This document shows, piece by piece, positions 1 through 8,303 of a stretch of 64,000 nucleotides of DNA. The notes under the pieces are model-generated. The model made no database searches. It worked only from the letters and a program-made list of their open reading frames with translations, and was not told where the DNA came from. Position 1 is the first letter of the stretch. The number at the start of each line of letters is the position of its first letter. A program made the translations under genes and the position numbers. This stretch comes from Streptomyces sp. CBMA123 (GTDB lineage: Bacteria > Actinomycetota > Actinomycetes > Streptomycetales > Streptomycetaceae), in the NCBI RefSeq assembly GCF_014596465.1, contig NZ_MECK01000035.1, forward strand, positions 16,652 to 80,651, written 5' to 3'.

Positions 1-418
1 GATGTGCCGGCTGCTGGCAGGAGTGGTTGTCGCAGGTATGGCAGACGGTCAGGTCGGTGCCCCAGGCCAGCCTCGGGATGACGCCGTGCGCGAGCTGGTA
101 CCCGTACAGGTGCGCCGGTACCGTGCCCCGCCGAGTCCGGCCAGGCCGCGAGGTCGCCCGGAAAGTGGCATGCCCGGTACTTGAGATCCCGCCGGTGAAG
201 AACCAGCACCCCTTGGACGGCGCCCGGTAGACCTTCGCCCAGTACCGGGCCTGTACAGACTTGTCGACCAGCCACGCCGCCCACTCAACCGCCGCTATCC
301 GTACGGGCGTCGGGTCGCCAAGGAGAGAGAGCTGCTCGTCAACGGGAGCGGGCCCGGAGCCCTTCACCGCAGCGCGCGGGAAGAGTCCGGGCCCGAGGTC
401 GCCGCTCTCAGCCGGCAT
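1..418 (-). CDS. HNH-endonuclease-like protein, C-terminus cut by window edge
   Basis: Reading the minus strand from an ATG at 418 gives an open frame to the window edge, at least 139 residues. Its end contains a CHTCDNHSC motif after an Ala/His/Gly-rich stretch with LYGYQLAHG, the pattern seen in small phage and plasmid HNH homing-type nucleases (zinc-binding cysteines followed by an N/H pair). The expected last part of the HNH fold lies outside the window, so catalytic competence cannot be judged. The start overlaps the last 11 bases of the upstream gene (stop at 408-410), which suggests the two are translated as a pair. A DNA nicking or cutting role is family knowledge, not shown here. It could also be only a zinc-binding HNH relative without activity. 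Confidence 0.6.
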   Translation of the reverse strand, partial: MPAESGDLGPGLFPRAAVKGSGPAPVDEQLSLLGDPTPVRIAAVEWAAWLVDKSVQARYWAKVYRAPSKGCWFFTGGISSTGHATFRATSRPGRTRRGTVPAHLYGYQLAHGVIPRLAWGTDLTVCHTCDNHSCQQPAH

Positions 419-845
419 CGGCCAGGCCGCCGTCCGGCACGGAAGTCGGCGAAGAGGTAGAAGCTGCCGTGGCGGCGGCGCTGGCCTTCCTGGCACGGCG
501 GACGGGACGCGGGCGCTCAGCACGGGCACGCAGCTCCTCGATCACCTCCTTCGCGCGAGCAGCGGTAACAGGCTTCGCCTCGCGTTCCAGCTCCTCCGCC
601 GTCACGCCGAGCAGCCGCGCGACCAACTCGGCGTCATTGTTGAACAGCCGCAGGACAGCTGCGGCAGCCTCCCGCGCGGCGACCTCGGCGCTCTCCTTCG
701 CCTTCGCCGCCGTCACCGCGGCCTCCCGCGTGGCCAGGGCGTTCGCCGCAGCAAACTCCCGCGTCCGTACCTTGACCTCCTCCACGGCGCGGACCCGCCG
801 CTTCAACTCCGCCGCGCTCACCTTTGCTGTCGAAGTCGCGCTCAT
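408..845 (-). CDS. Ala/Glu-rich helical protein of unknown function
   Basis: This 145-residue protein starts at an ATG (845) preceded by GGGGAACGG. It is dominated by Ala, Glu, Lys and Arg with long helical stretches (for example ELKRRVRAVEEVKV and TAEELEREAKPVTAA) and a basic, Ala/Ser-rich tail, so a coiled-coil or helical bundle is likely. I do not recognise a family. It overlaps the start of the HNH-like gene by 11 bases and points away from the rest of the accessory region, with the 360-bp repeat 92 bases upstream of its start. A DNA-binding or small accessory role is possible from the basic composition, but that is inference. Confidence 0.55.
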   Translation of the reverse strand: MSATSTAKVSAAELKRRVRAVEEVKVRTREFAAANALATREAAVTAAKAKESAEVAAREAAAAVLRLFNNDAELVARLLGVTAEELEREAKPVTAARAKEVIEELRARAERPRPVRRARKASAAATAASTSSPTSVPDGGLADAG

Positions 846-937
846 CCGTTCCCCATCGCCAGATCCGTACTCATCGCGCGCACCGTAAGCACGAGCCCGC
901 GGCCACCTCAAATCCCGTTACCCGGAAGGAACTTCCA

Positions 938-1297
938 GGTTGTTGTGCCTCCGGCGGGTCCTCTCTCGGAGGGGTTGGGGGCGGGTTGGTTGGGTGCGGC
1001 GTGGGTGGTGGTTGGGGTTGTGGGGGGCGGGGTTCCCTCCTCGGTCGGCCACCCGTTGGGCGTACCAGGGCCCCGGGCAGGGTGTCCAGGCCGAGCCGCT
1101 GCGCGGTCGCTGCGCGAGCCTGGACACCCCACCCGGAACCCTGGTCCGGCAGGAGCTGTCCGACCGAGGAGGGAACCCCGCCCGGGGCCCGTTGTGGCCG
1201 GGTCCGGCCGGGCGGGTGCGGGTCGGCGCGGCGGGAAAAGGGCAGGTCAGTGGGGTTGGTTGGCTTGACCCGACCCTCAGAACATGGTTTAATTAGT
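938..1297 (+). repeat. 360-bp direct repeat, copy 1
   Basis: This segment is identical, base for base as far as I can read it, to 8304-8663 (offset 7,366). It holds a G-tract-rich stretch (about 960-1032), a long inverted repeat, a GC-rich tail and ends in a promoter (-35 at 1265, -10 at 1288). Downstream of 1297 the copies diverge but keep the leader pattern. Exact identity over 360 bp of non-coding DNA implies recent duplication or gene conversion. Confidence 0.95.
1025..1183. repeat. Nested inverted repeat (possible cruciform), copy 1
   Basis: The outer arms 1025-1048 and 1160-1183 are perfect 24-bp complements. Inside are CCAGGG/CCCTGG and GGTGTCCAGGC/GCCTGGACACC arms, and the apex carries two GCTGCGCG units. 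In single-stranded form this would fold into a long branched hairpin. It could serve as a single-strand origin, a primosome site or a terminator for upstream reading. The sequence alone does not choose among these. Confidence 0.85.
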
Positions 1298-1324
1298 GAT
1301 GTCGAAAGGGGAGGGCAGCACCCC
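1265..1324 (+). promoter_or_regulatory. Promoter-leader module 1 (before the DUF2786 gene)
   Basis: TTGACC (1265-1270), a 17-bp spacer and TTTAAT (1288-1293) match a sigma-70-type promoter. The leader has a short GGGG/CCCC stem (1308-1311/1321-1324) around AGGGCAGCA, one base away from the loop of the other copies. CTCTCACCAG follows at 1361, just before the AGGAG of the DUF2786 gene. Confidence 0.8.
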
Positions 1325-1379
1325 AGCCGGCCACCGGGCGAACCAATCGGCCGCCATCAACTCTCACCAGGAGAACGCA

Positions 1380-2117
1380 GTGACCCAGCAGGAGCACCCG
1401 AAGCTTGCCCAGATCCGAGCCCTCCTTGCGAAGGCCGAAGCGACCCAGTATCCGGAGGAGGCCGAGGCGCTGACCGCGAAGGCCGTCGAGTTCATGGCCA
1501 AGTACGGCGTTGACGAGGCACTCCTGAGCGACGGCCAGCCGTCGCGGGATGGACTCACGGACCGCTACTTCGACCTCCCCAACCCCTGGTCGATGTCCCG
1601 CGTCCGCCTCGTGGCCTTCATCGCAGAGGGTGTCGGCTGCCGGGCCGTCCACCAGGGGCACGAGGTGGCGGGCGGTGGCCGCCGAGTTCACGTCATCGGC
1701 TACGAGTCCGATGTCCAGCGGGCCGAGATCCTGTACACCTCGCTCGTGCTCCAGATGCTCAACGGATTGAACAAGCAGGTCGTGCCGTTCGGCGTGCGCA
1801 GCGCGAAGGCATGGCGCAACTCCTGGCAGCTCGGCTTCATCGAGCGCGTGGTCGAACGGTTGAAGGCGATCGAAGACGCCGCCAGAGCCGCAGCCAGCGG
1901 GGAGACGTCCGCCACCGGCCGCAGCGGCGAACTCGTGCTGGCTGACCGGGCGGCGGCGGTCCAGGCCGTGTACCGGAAGGCCCACCCGGATGCCCGGACC
2001 CAGCGCGGCACGTACACCGGAAGCGGATACGGCGACGGGGCCGCAGCAGGCAACCGTGCCGACATCGGCGGAACCCGCCGCATCGGAGCCGCATCCGCTG
2101 CATCGCTGGTCGCCTGA
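1380..2117 (+). CDS. DUF2786 domain protein
   Basis: The GTG at 1380 is preceded by CCAGGAGAAC and gives 245 residues. The N-terminal 45 residues (KLAQIRALLAKAEAT..EEAEALTAKAVEFMAKYGVD) match the DUF2786 family, a helical domain common on actinobacterial plasmids, conjugative elements and phages; its biochemical role is not established. The middle (about 60-150) is a conserved companion region with an IGYESDVQRAEILYTSL-type stretch. It is the first gene after the left 360-bp repeat and promoter 1. An upstream in-frame ATG at 1296 exists but lies inside the leader hairpin and lacks a ribosome-binding site, so I rejected it. Confidence 0.85.
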   Translation: MTQQEHPKLAQIRALLAKAEATQYPEEAEALTAKAVEFMAKYGVDEALLSDGQPSRDGLTDRYFDLPNPWSMSRVRLVAFIAEGVGCRAVHQGHEVAGGGRRVHVIGYESDVQRAEILYTSLVLQMLNGLNKQVVPFGVRSAKAWRNSWQLGFIERVVERLKAIEDAARAAASGETSATGRSGELVLADRAAAVQAVYRKAHPDARTQRGTYTGSGYGDGAAAGNRADIGGTRRIGAASAASLVA

Positions 2118-2186
2118 TCCGCGCACCCCGCCGGGGCGGCGGCCCGCCGCCCCGGCCCCACCGCCGCGCGCCCCAAGGAGCCCCGC

Positions 2187-2429
2187 GTGTACATGGACTG
2201 GATCAGGTTCCACAAGACCGACGAGAGCGGCCACCACTACTTCCAGATCTACAGCGTCCCCCAGCAGTGGAACGCCGCCGCCCCGAAGGTTCCCGGCACC
2301 GGCCGCATCAGCGAAGCCGCCGCCCGCACCCTCGCCAGCGCCAGCCCGGCCGGGCGTCAGTGGCGCACCCCCTGCTACTGCACAGATTGCGCCATTGCCG
2401 CCAAGTCCGTTGAGGGCGCGGCACCTTGA
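2187..2429 (+). CDS. Small CxC-x2-C protein of unknown function
   Basis: An 80-residue protein starts at a GTG (2187) with AAGGAG seven bases before it. The sequence is hydrophilic and aromatic (VYMDWIRFHK) and ends with CYCTDC, a possible zinc-binding knuckle. I do not recognise the family. It sits in the operon between the DUF2786 gene and the DUF6197-like gene, and its stop (2427-2429) lies 26 bases before the preferred start of the next gene. Confidence 0.6.
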   Translation: MYMDWIRFHKTDESGHHYFQIYSVPQQWNAAAPKVPGTGRISEAAARTLASASPAGRQWRTPCYCTDCAIAAKSVEGAAP

Positions 2430-2455
2430 CCACCGCGACCGCCCAGGAGAGCGTC

Positions 2456-2917
2456 ATGCCCCGGAAGCCCCGAGCCACCCCCGCCCGCATCCTCACCGCC
2501 GCCGCCGACCACATCGAGCGCGTCGGCCTGTACCAGGGTGACCACCTCTGGCAGCCCGGCCGGATGGGCGACACCGCCCCGTGCAACCTGCTGCACGCAT
2601 GGGGGCGCGGAGTGCGCGCCGCCCGGCCCCGTTGGTCCCAGCGCGGCGAGGCGTGGGAGATCTTCCAGCGGGCCCTGTTCGATTCCCTGGTGGTGCTCAG
2701 CAATCAGGTCCACGGCCGCCCCGTGTCGCCCGTCCGGTGGCGGAGGCTGGGGTTTGCCGAAGACGCCTACCGTCGCACCCTTCTGTGGTGCTGGACTGAC
2801 ACCCCCGGCCGCACCACCGCCGAGGCCGCCGTCCTGCTCCGCTCCGCCGCCGCCCTCTACCGGAGTGACGCCGATCACACCGTCCCCGGTTGTCCCACCC
2901 TCCAGAACATGGTTTAA
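2456..2917 (+). CDS. DUF6197-like protein
   Basis: The chosen ATG (2456) has AGGAG at a good distance; an in-frame TTG at 2426 overlapping the previous stop is the alternative. The 153-residue product shares its layout with the gene at 13847: an ILxxAADHIERVGLYQG-type N-terminus, a C-N-L helix, and a C-terminal TxAEAAxLLRSAA stretch. This resembles the DUF6197 family of phage and plasmid proteins of unknown function. The last codons and stop (TAA at 2915-2917) lie inside promoter 2, so the promoter module overlaps the end of the gene. Confidence 0.65.
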   Translation: MPRKPRATPARILTAAADHIERVGLYQGDHLWQPGRMGDTAPCNLLHAWGRGVRAARPRWSQRGEAWEIFQRALFDSLVVLSNQVHGRPVSPVRWRRLGFAEDAYRRTLLWCWTDTPGRTTAEAAVLLRSAAALYRSDADHTVPGCPTLQNMV

Positions 2918-2986
2918 TTAATGGTGTCGGAAGGGGGAGGGCAACACCCCCGACCGACACCCTCGCTGGGGCCGACCGGCCCCAGC
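2890..2986 (+). promoter_or_regulatory. Promoter-leader module 2 (before the parB-like gene)
   Basis: TTGTCC (2890-2895), 17 bp, TTTAAT (2913-2918). The first stem-loop pairs GGTGTCGG (2923-2930) with CCGACACC (2954-2961) and GGGGG with CCCCC, closing on AGGGCAACA. A second hairpin, GCTGGGGCC/GGCCCCAGC (2965-2973/2978-2986), has a GACC loop. CTCTCACCAG begins at 2992, before the start codon at 3016. Confidence 0.85.
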
Positions 2987-3015
2987 GGAACCTCTCACCA
3001 GAAGGCAGTACGACG

Positions 3016-4911
3016 ATGACCACCAAGACCCAGGCCGGCGTCCAGACCGCTCCCGCCCCGTGGCCGACCGTCACGACCGCCGAACTCCTCGCGCACCCCG
3101 GTAACGTCCGCGACGCCGAGGTCCCGGCCGATCTGCTGGCCGACGTGCAGGCCCACGGCGTCCAGGAGCCGCTGTACATCGTGAGCACCCACGGTGGGGT
3201 GCCCCAGATCATCGACGGGTTCCAGCGTTTGGCCGCCGCCGTCGCGGCAGGGCTGGAGGCCGTGCCGTTCACGCCCCGCCCGGTGATCCGGATCGACGCG
3301 CTCACCCCGCACCCGGCGAACGCCCGCGAGGATCTCGACATCAACGCGCGGTTCGTGGAGAGCTTCCGCATCGAGGGCTGCCGCATCCCCGTCAAGATCC
3401 AGCGACTTGAAGGCGGGACGATCCAGATCAACGACGGGCACCGCCGCTACTTCGGGTCGCAGGACGCGGGCCTCACCCACCTGCCGTACGAGTGGGAAGA
3501 CGACGACCGCGACGCCGCCGGGCAGTTCCTCGACATGATCACCACCTCCGAGCAGCGCAAGAGCCTGACGGTGCGGGAGATGAACCAGGCCATGTTCAGC
3601 GCCGCCGAGGCGGGCGCGCAGGTCGGCCGTATCGCCAAGGCCGCAGGCGTGCGGCAGAAGGACGTGAAGGCGGTGGTCCGGGTGCACTCCAGCGAGAAGC
3701 TGAGCGAGGCCGTCAGCAGTGCGGGAGGCAGCTACGAGTGGACGTTTGACCACATGGCAGCCCTGGCCGAGTTCGCCGACGACGCCGACGAGTTCGCCGC
3801 GATCACCGAGGCCGCCACCGGCCGGTGGGCCGACGACCACGATGTGGAGTGGGCCATCACCAGGGCGCGGACCCGGCGCGAAAAGCGCGAGCGGGCTGCG
3901 ACCCACCGCGCGGAGTTGGAAGCCGCCGGGCACAAGGTGCGGGACGCCGAGGAACTGTCCGACAGGGCAACCCCCGTCAGCAAGCTGAGCGGTGTCACGG
4001 ACGAGGAGCACGCCGCCTGCAAGGGCCAGGTCTGGGCGATCGACGCGCAGCGGTCGGACCGGTACGAGCCGTACTGTGTCTCGCCCGTGCTGTACGGCCA
4101 CGTCACCCCCGAGGCTGCCCAGACCAGCGCGAAGGACGCCGAATCGGAGTCCGGGCGTGCCGCCCTGGCTGCGACCAAGGCGGGGAACATCGACTGGGAC
4201 GCCGCCGAGGTGATCCGCCGGAAGTGGCTCGCGGACCTGATCAAGTCGCGCACCCTCCCGAAGAACGCCACCAACGCCCTGATCGGCCACGTCAACGAGG
4301 CGCTTCTCAGCGGTACTTGGGGGATCAGCGACGACCTGAACAAGGGGCCCACCACCGAGATCCTGGCCAATCTCCTGGGCCTGAACGCCCAGCAGGCCAA
4401 GAGCCGCAGCACGTTCGCCCAGCACGTCGCCAAGGACCCCCGTAGGGCGCCTCAGCTCCAGTTCGCCGCCGTCGCCGCCGTCCGCGAGAAGTGCGCGACC
4501 CGGTCGGCGTGGCGGACCGACAGTCAGCAGGTCCCGGAGAGGCGGAAGCCCACGGCGGCGTGGTTCCGGGTGCTGGAGTCCCTGGGGTACCCGCTGACGC
4601 TCATCGAGCGTTCCGTGGCGGAGGAGAAGCCGTACGACCCGGCGAGGAGGGAGCCCCGCGCCTCCCTCCTCGGCGGAGGTGAGCCGGAGGCCGAGCCGGA
4701 CGCGAAGCAGGACGACGAGGAGCCGGAGGCCGAACCGACCGAGGACGAGGGCGAAGGCGAGCAGGCCGCCCAGGACGACGCCCAGCCGGAACAGGCCGTC
4801 GAGGCCGAGCGGGCCGACACGGAGCCCGAGGGTGCGGAGCCGGGGGCCGCGACCGAGCCGGACGCCCCGCAGGCGGCCGAGGAACCGACGACCGACACCG
4901 AAACCGCCTGA
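3016..4911 (+). CDS. ParB/RepB/Spo0J-like protein with two ParB N-domains
   Basis: This 631-residue protein starts at ATG 3016. Residues about 21-85 (box II-like DGFQRLAA) and about 92-160 (DGHRRYFG) each look like a ParB N-terminal CTP-binding/nuclease-like domain, followed by a helix-turn-helix region at about 185-222. The C-terminal 90 residues are a low-complexity acidic Glu/Asp/Pro/Ala tail from about 555. ParB proteins bind centromere-like sites, while plasmid leading regions often carry orphan ParB-like proteins. No ParA partner is seen in this window, so a role other than partition is possible. It is the first gene after promoter-leader 2 and is followed 69 bp later by an unknown gene. 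Confidence 0.85.
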   Translation: MTTKTQAGVQTAPAPWPTVTTAELLAHPGNVRDAEVPADLLADVQAHGVQEPLYIVSTHGGVPQIIDGFQRLAAAVAAGLEAVPFTPRPVIRIDALTPHPANAREDLDINARFVESFRIEGCRIPVKIQRLEGGTIQINDGHRRYFGSQDAGLTHLPYEWEDDDRDAAGQFLDMITTSEQRKSLTVREMNQAMFSAAEAGAQVGRIAKAAGVRQKDVKAVVRVHSSEKLSEAVSSAGGSYEWTFDHMAALAEFADDADEFAAITEAATGRWADDHDVEWAITRARTRREKRERAATHRAELEAAGHKVRDAEELSDRATPVSKLSGVTDEEHAACKGQVWAIDAQRSDRYEPYCVSPVLYGHVTPEAAQTSAKDAESESGRAALAATKAGNIDWDAAEVIRRKWLADLIKSRTLPKNATNALIGHVNEALLSGTWGISDDLNKGPTTEILANLLGLNAQQAKSRSTFAQHVAKDPRRAPQLQFAAVAAVREKCATRSAWRTDSQQVPERRKPTAAWFRVLESLGYPLTLIERSVAEEKPYDPARREPRASLLGGGEPEAEPDAKQDDEEPEAEPTEDEGEGEQAAQDDAQPEQAVEAERADTEPEGAEPGAATEPDAPQAAEEPTTDTETA

Positions 4912-4980
4912 TCCTCCCCGCCGATCCGACGCCGGGGGCGGGAACACCGCCCCGCCCCCGGCCACCCCAGGAGCCCCACC

Positions 4981-5406
4981 GTGACCCGTGCAGCCACCCT
5001 CTCCGCGACCTACGCCGACGACTACTGCTGCGGATACGCCGCCGCCCCCGCCGAGCCCAACCCCGGCGTTGCCGCCGATCTCATGCAGGCCCGCGCCATC
5101 GCGGGCGGACTCGCGGAGTTCGGCATCGGGTCCGCCCGCTGGTCGGCCGCCTACGACCGTGAGGCCGCCGCCGTCGTCCTGCGCGTGGACACCCCGCGCG
5201 GACTGTACGCGCTCGTCATCCCCCGGCCCGGCCAGCCGTTCCCCGTCCGCCACCACGGCGAGCGCATCGGGGCCCTGGACAGCCGCCGCACCTACGGCAC
5301 CGCCGACAGCTACACCGCCGCACTGTTCGCCGCCTTCCTGCGCGACCGCGCCGCACTCGACATCCCCGGCCGGGATGTTTGCCCTACCTCTCAAAACATG
5401 GTTTAA
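4981..5406 (+). CDS. Protein of unknown function
   Basis: A GTG at 4981 follows AGGAGCCCCACC and opens a 141-residue frame. The N-terminus has YADDYCCGYA and the body alternates beta-like segments (AAAVVLRVDTPRGLYALVI). I do not recognise the family. It lies 69 bp after the ParB-like gene and is probably co-transcribed with it. Its last codons (QNMV) and stop (5404-5406) are formed by promoter module 3, as in the DUF6197-like gene upstream. Confidence 0.6.
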   Translation: MTRAATLSATYADDYCCGYAAAPAEPNPGVAADLMQARAIAGGLAEFGIGSARWSAAYDREAAAVVLRVDTPRGLYALVIPRPGQPFPVRHHGERIGALDSRRTYGTADSYTAALFAAFLRDRAALDIPGRDVCPTSQNMV

Positions 5407-5448
5407 TTAGGGGTGTCGGAGGGGGAGGGCAACACCCCCTCCGACACC
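5379..5448 (+). promoter_or_regulatory. Promoter-leader module 3, first hairpin
   Basis: TTGCCC (5379-5384), 17 bp, TTTAAT (5402-5407). The leader forms a perfect 14-bp stem (5412-5425 with 5435-5448) closing on AGGGCAACA (5426-5434). This is the best-paired copy of the family: where module 2 has AA opposite GA, this copy has a base pair. Confidence 0.88.
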
Positions 5449-5475
5449 ACGGGCCGCCAGCCGGCCCGGACCCGA

Positions 5476-5513
5476 CCCCGGCCGCACGCGGAGGGCAACC
5501 CGCCCGGCCGGGG
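5476..5513 (+). promoter_or_regulatory. Second GGGCAAC stem-loop in the module 3 leader
   Basis: CCCCGGCCG (5476-5484) pairs with CGGCCGGGG (5505-5513), and GCGG/CCGC closes on an AGGGCAAC loop (5492-5499). The stem differs entirely from the first hairpin while the loop is repeated, which argues that the loop is the conserved functional part. CTCTCACCAG follows at 5522. Confidence 0.75.
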
Positions 5514-5545
5514 CCCGATCTCTCTCACCAGCAGGAGCACCCACG

Positions 5546-6763
5546 ATGACCAGCGCAGCCATGCGGTTTTCCGTCCCCGCAACCGCCGAGTCCCGCGTCC
5601 GCCAGCTCGTTGAGGCCACCAACGCCCGCGCCGCCGTCCACCGCCTCAGCCCGTACACGCTCGACATCTCCGCGCAGTTCCTCGCGGACTACCGCGACGC
5701 GGACGGCCGCGTGATCGGCAAGCGCCCCACCGTCACCGTGACCATCTCCGGCGACCTCCCCCGCCACCAGGGCTGGACCGTCATCGCCCGCCTGGACCAC
5801 GACGAGGAGGGCGAGACGATCACCAGCCTGTTCCCGGGCCTGCCCGAGCGGGACGCCGAGGCCGCGCGCCAGCACCGCGCCACCGAGGGGTTCTGCCAGG
5901 GGTGTTCCGTCGCCCGGCACCGCACCGCCACCTATCTCGCCCGCCACGAGAACGGCGAGATCAAGCAGTTGGGCACCACGTGCGTCGAGCCGTACACCGG
6001 CCTGCCGATCAAGGGTCTTGAGGCACTGTGGCGTCTCGGGACGATCAAGGACTCCGATTGGGACGGCGACGAGGGCGGCGTCCCGGCCGACCTGCGCGTG
6101 CCGGTGGACGAGGTGCTCCGGGTGGCCGCCGCCGTCGTCACCCAGGACGGCCGCTTCTACAGCCGCTCCGAGCAGTGGAAGAACCGCATACCCACCGCCG
6201 ATTCGGTGGACGCCTACTTCTTCGACCGCAAGGCCCCGCAGGAGTGGCGGGCCGGAATCGACGCCGAGCCCGACGCGGCCAGCACCGCCGCCGCCGTCCG
6301 CGCGTGGGCCCTCCAGGGGTACGGCAGCCTCTCCGAGTACCGCCACAAGGTGGGCCAGCTGGCCAAGGGCGAGACCGTCGCCCCCCGCCACCTGCCGACG
6401 CTGGTGTCCGCCGTCGCCGGGTGGCACCGCGACCAGGAGAAGGCGGTCATCGAGCGGGCCGCCCAGAACAGCAAGCCGCAGGGCACCAAGGGCGAGCGGC
6501 TCACCGTCCCCGCCACCGTCACCACCGTGATCGAGCTGGAGGATCGGCACTACGGCTACCACGCCCAGCGCCGCCGACTGATCAAGTTCCAGGACCGGCA
6601 GGGGAACGTGTTCGTCTGGTTCAGCAGCGCGGCCACCGTCCCGGACAAGGGCGACGAGGTCGAGCTGACCGGCACCGTCAAGGAGCACAGCGTCTACGGC
6701 GAGACCGCGCAGACCGTGCTCACCCGGTGCCGCGTCACCGAGCGCGAACCGGTCGCCGCCTAG
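5546..6763 (+). CDS. Zinc-ribbon and OB-like nucleic-acid-binding candidate
   Basis: The ATG at 5546 follows AGGAGCACCCACG and gives 405 residues. Residues about 115-150 carry CQGC, an RHRTATYL stretch and a later C (LGTTC), a pattern common in actinophage and plasmid proteins with a treble-clef or zinc-ribbon knuckle. The last 90 residues read like a small beta-barrel (KFQDRQGNVFVWFSS, VELTGTVKEHSVYG), resembling an OB fold. Single-strand nucleic-acid binding would fit a leading region but is inference. It stands alone behind module 3, with a 381-bp GC-rich gap after it. Confidence 0.65.
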   Translation: MTSAAMRFSVPATAESRVRQLVEATNARAAVHRLSPYTLDISAQFLADYRDADGRVIGKRPTVTVTISGDLPRHQGWTVIARLDHDEEGETITSLFPGLPERDAEAARQHRATEGFCQGCSVARHRTATYLARHENGEIKQLGTTCVEPYTGLPIKGLEALWRLGTIKDSDWDGDEGGVPADLRVPVDEVLRVAAAVVTQDGRFYSRSEQWKNRIPTADSVDAYFFDRKAPQEWRAGIDAEPDAASTAAAVRAWALQGYGSLSEYRHKVGQLAKGETVAPRHLPTLVSAVAGWHRDQEKAVIERAAQNSKPQGTKGERLTVPATVTTVIELEDRHYGYHAQRRRLIKFQDRQGNVFVWFSSAATVPDKGDEVELTGTVKEHSVYGETAQTVLTRCRVTEREPVAA

Positions 6764-7144
6764 GAAGCCCGGCCGGGCGGAGACCACCGCCCGGCCGCCC
6801 CGGCCGCCCCGGCCGCCGGGGGCGTGGGGGAGGGCGGCATCGAGCCGCCCACCCCCACGCTCGCCCACCGCCCGCCAGGGTGACCCCGTCCGGCGGTCGG
6901 CCCACCTTGCGGCCCCGACCGAAAGGGCGTCCCTGCGGGACGGCTCAGCCCGGCCCGGCTCGCAGCCGGCCGGGACGTCCGGGCCGCAGGCGGCCCTCCC
7001 GTCCCACCCGGACGCCGGGCCAACGGGCGTGCCCTGCGGGCACGACAGCACTCTTCATCGCGCTCCGCGCGACCACGGCGGCAGCCCGACAACGGGGGCG
7101 CCGCCCGCCCCCGACCGCACCACCGAACCCACCGAGGACCACCC
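6764..7144. other. GC-rich intergenic gap, no gene seen
   Basis: This gap holds tandem GGCCGCCCC-like units (about 6790-6820) and short self-complementary GC-rich stretches, some of which could form transcription-ending hairpins. No promoter of the module type, RNA gene or start codon with a good ribosome-binding site is visible except the ATG at 7145. Confidence 0.5.
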
Positions 7145-8290
7145 ATGCCCGAGCCCGTGCGCGCCGCCGCCCCGTTCGGAGACCCCTCGCCGCAGACCTG
7201 CCTGCAAGTCGCCGGGGAAGCCGCCCTGCTGGCCGTCATCGCCGCAGACGACGCCATGGCCGCCGTCTGCCGAAGCCGCTCCGGGGCCGCGCGGTTGGAG
7301 GTGGCCATGCACGCGGCCCACCAGGAAGCCGTCGAAGCCGCCCGGCACGCCGACCGTGCCGAGAGGTACGCCGACGACCCCGAGATGCCCGCCAGCGCGC
7401 TCGCCTACTGCGCCCGCCAAGCCGTCCACCACGCCGTGCTCGCCCAAGCCGCCGCCGGAGTCGAGACCACGGCCGCCGGCCTGCGCGCCGAACTGGACCG
7501 AGTCCTCACCCCCGCGGAACTGGCCGAGCGCGAGAGCGCCCGCCGTCGGGAGGAGGCCCAGCGCGAAGCCGAACAGCAGGCCGCCACCGGCATGGACCGC
7601 CAGAACCGGGAGCAAGCCGCCTCGAACCTCTACCTCGCCGAGCGCCACGTCGCCGAACTCGGCTGGGCGACCGGCCACCTGCTGGTGATGGAGGCCGCCG
7701 CGACCGGCCGCCTGTACTGGCGAGGTGGCTGTGCTCGGCTCGCGGTGCGGCACGGCGAGTGGACCGGCGGGCGCCGGATCAGCCAGGAGAGGACGCAGGC
7801 ACTGCTGACCGCCAAGTTCCTCACCACCGCCCAGCAGAGCGACGGCACCCACGCACTCACCCCAAGCCCGATGGGCCACGTCGCCCTGGAACTCGCCCGA
7901 CTGCACCAGGACGGACTGCACGCCACCTACCACGCCGCCTACGAAGCACGGTTCGCCCGGGTCCGCCGCCGCCACAAGCGCCGCGACGACCAGAAAGCCG
8001 CCGCCCGCCGCCTGCCCCCGCTCGACCCCAGCGCGCAGAAGCTCTACCAGAAGCCGGTCACCATCGCCGAACAGCAGGCGTTCGCCAGCCAACAGACACC
8101 CGTCGACCCCGTACAGACCAGCCCACCGGCAACCGGTGCCGGACCTCTCCCTGCCGCCAACTCGCCGCAGCCGGCACCCGCCCCGACCACGACCCCGAGA
8201 ACTCCTGCACCTGCTCCACAGAAGCCCCGACGCGCCCTGCGGCGGGCCCGGCCGATCCCCGTCTCCCCGCTCCAGCCCGCCCTGTGGTGA
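7145..8290 (+). CDS. Ala-rich helical protein of unknown function
   Basis: This 381-residue protein starts at ATG 7145. Residues about 20-160 are Ala/Glu/Arg-rich helices (AHQEAVEAARHADRAERYA; ERESARRREEAQREAEQQ) likely to form coiled coils. Residues about 170-270 look globular, with a winged-helix-like segment (LLTAKFLTTAQ..THALTPSPMGHVALELARLHQ). The last 100 residues are Pro/Ala/Thr-rich and disordered, ending in a basic RRALRRARP patch. Similar proteins occur near mobile-element genes in Streptomyces, but I assign no function. The second 360-bp repeat begins 13 bp after its stop. Confidence 0.6.
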   Translation: MPEPVRAAAPFGDPSPQTCLQVAGEAALLAVIAADDAMAAVCRSRSGAARLEVAMHAAHQEAVEAARHADRAERYADDPEMPASALAYCARQAVHHAVLAQAAAGVETTAAGLRAELDRVLTPAELAERESARRREEAQREAEQQAATGMDRQNREQAASNLYLAERHVAELGWATGHLLVMEAAATGRLYWRGGCARLAVRHGEWTGGRRISQERTQALLTAKFLTTAQQSDGTHALTPSPMGHVALELARLHQDGLHATYHAAYEARFARVRRRHKRRDDQKAAARRLPPLDPSAQKLYQKPVTIAEQQAFASQQTPVDPVQTSPPATGAGPLPAANSPQPAPAPTTTPRTPAPAPQKPRRALRRARPIPVSPLQPALW

Positions 8291-8303
8291 CACTCCGGAG
8301 CAC

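Noticed and set aside
940..1296. Two identical 118-codon frames in the 360-bp repeats (also 8306-8662)
   Set aside because: They are identical only because the DNA is repeated; no ribosome-binding site, and the DNA has strong inverted repeats that explain its conservation.
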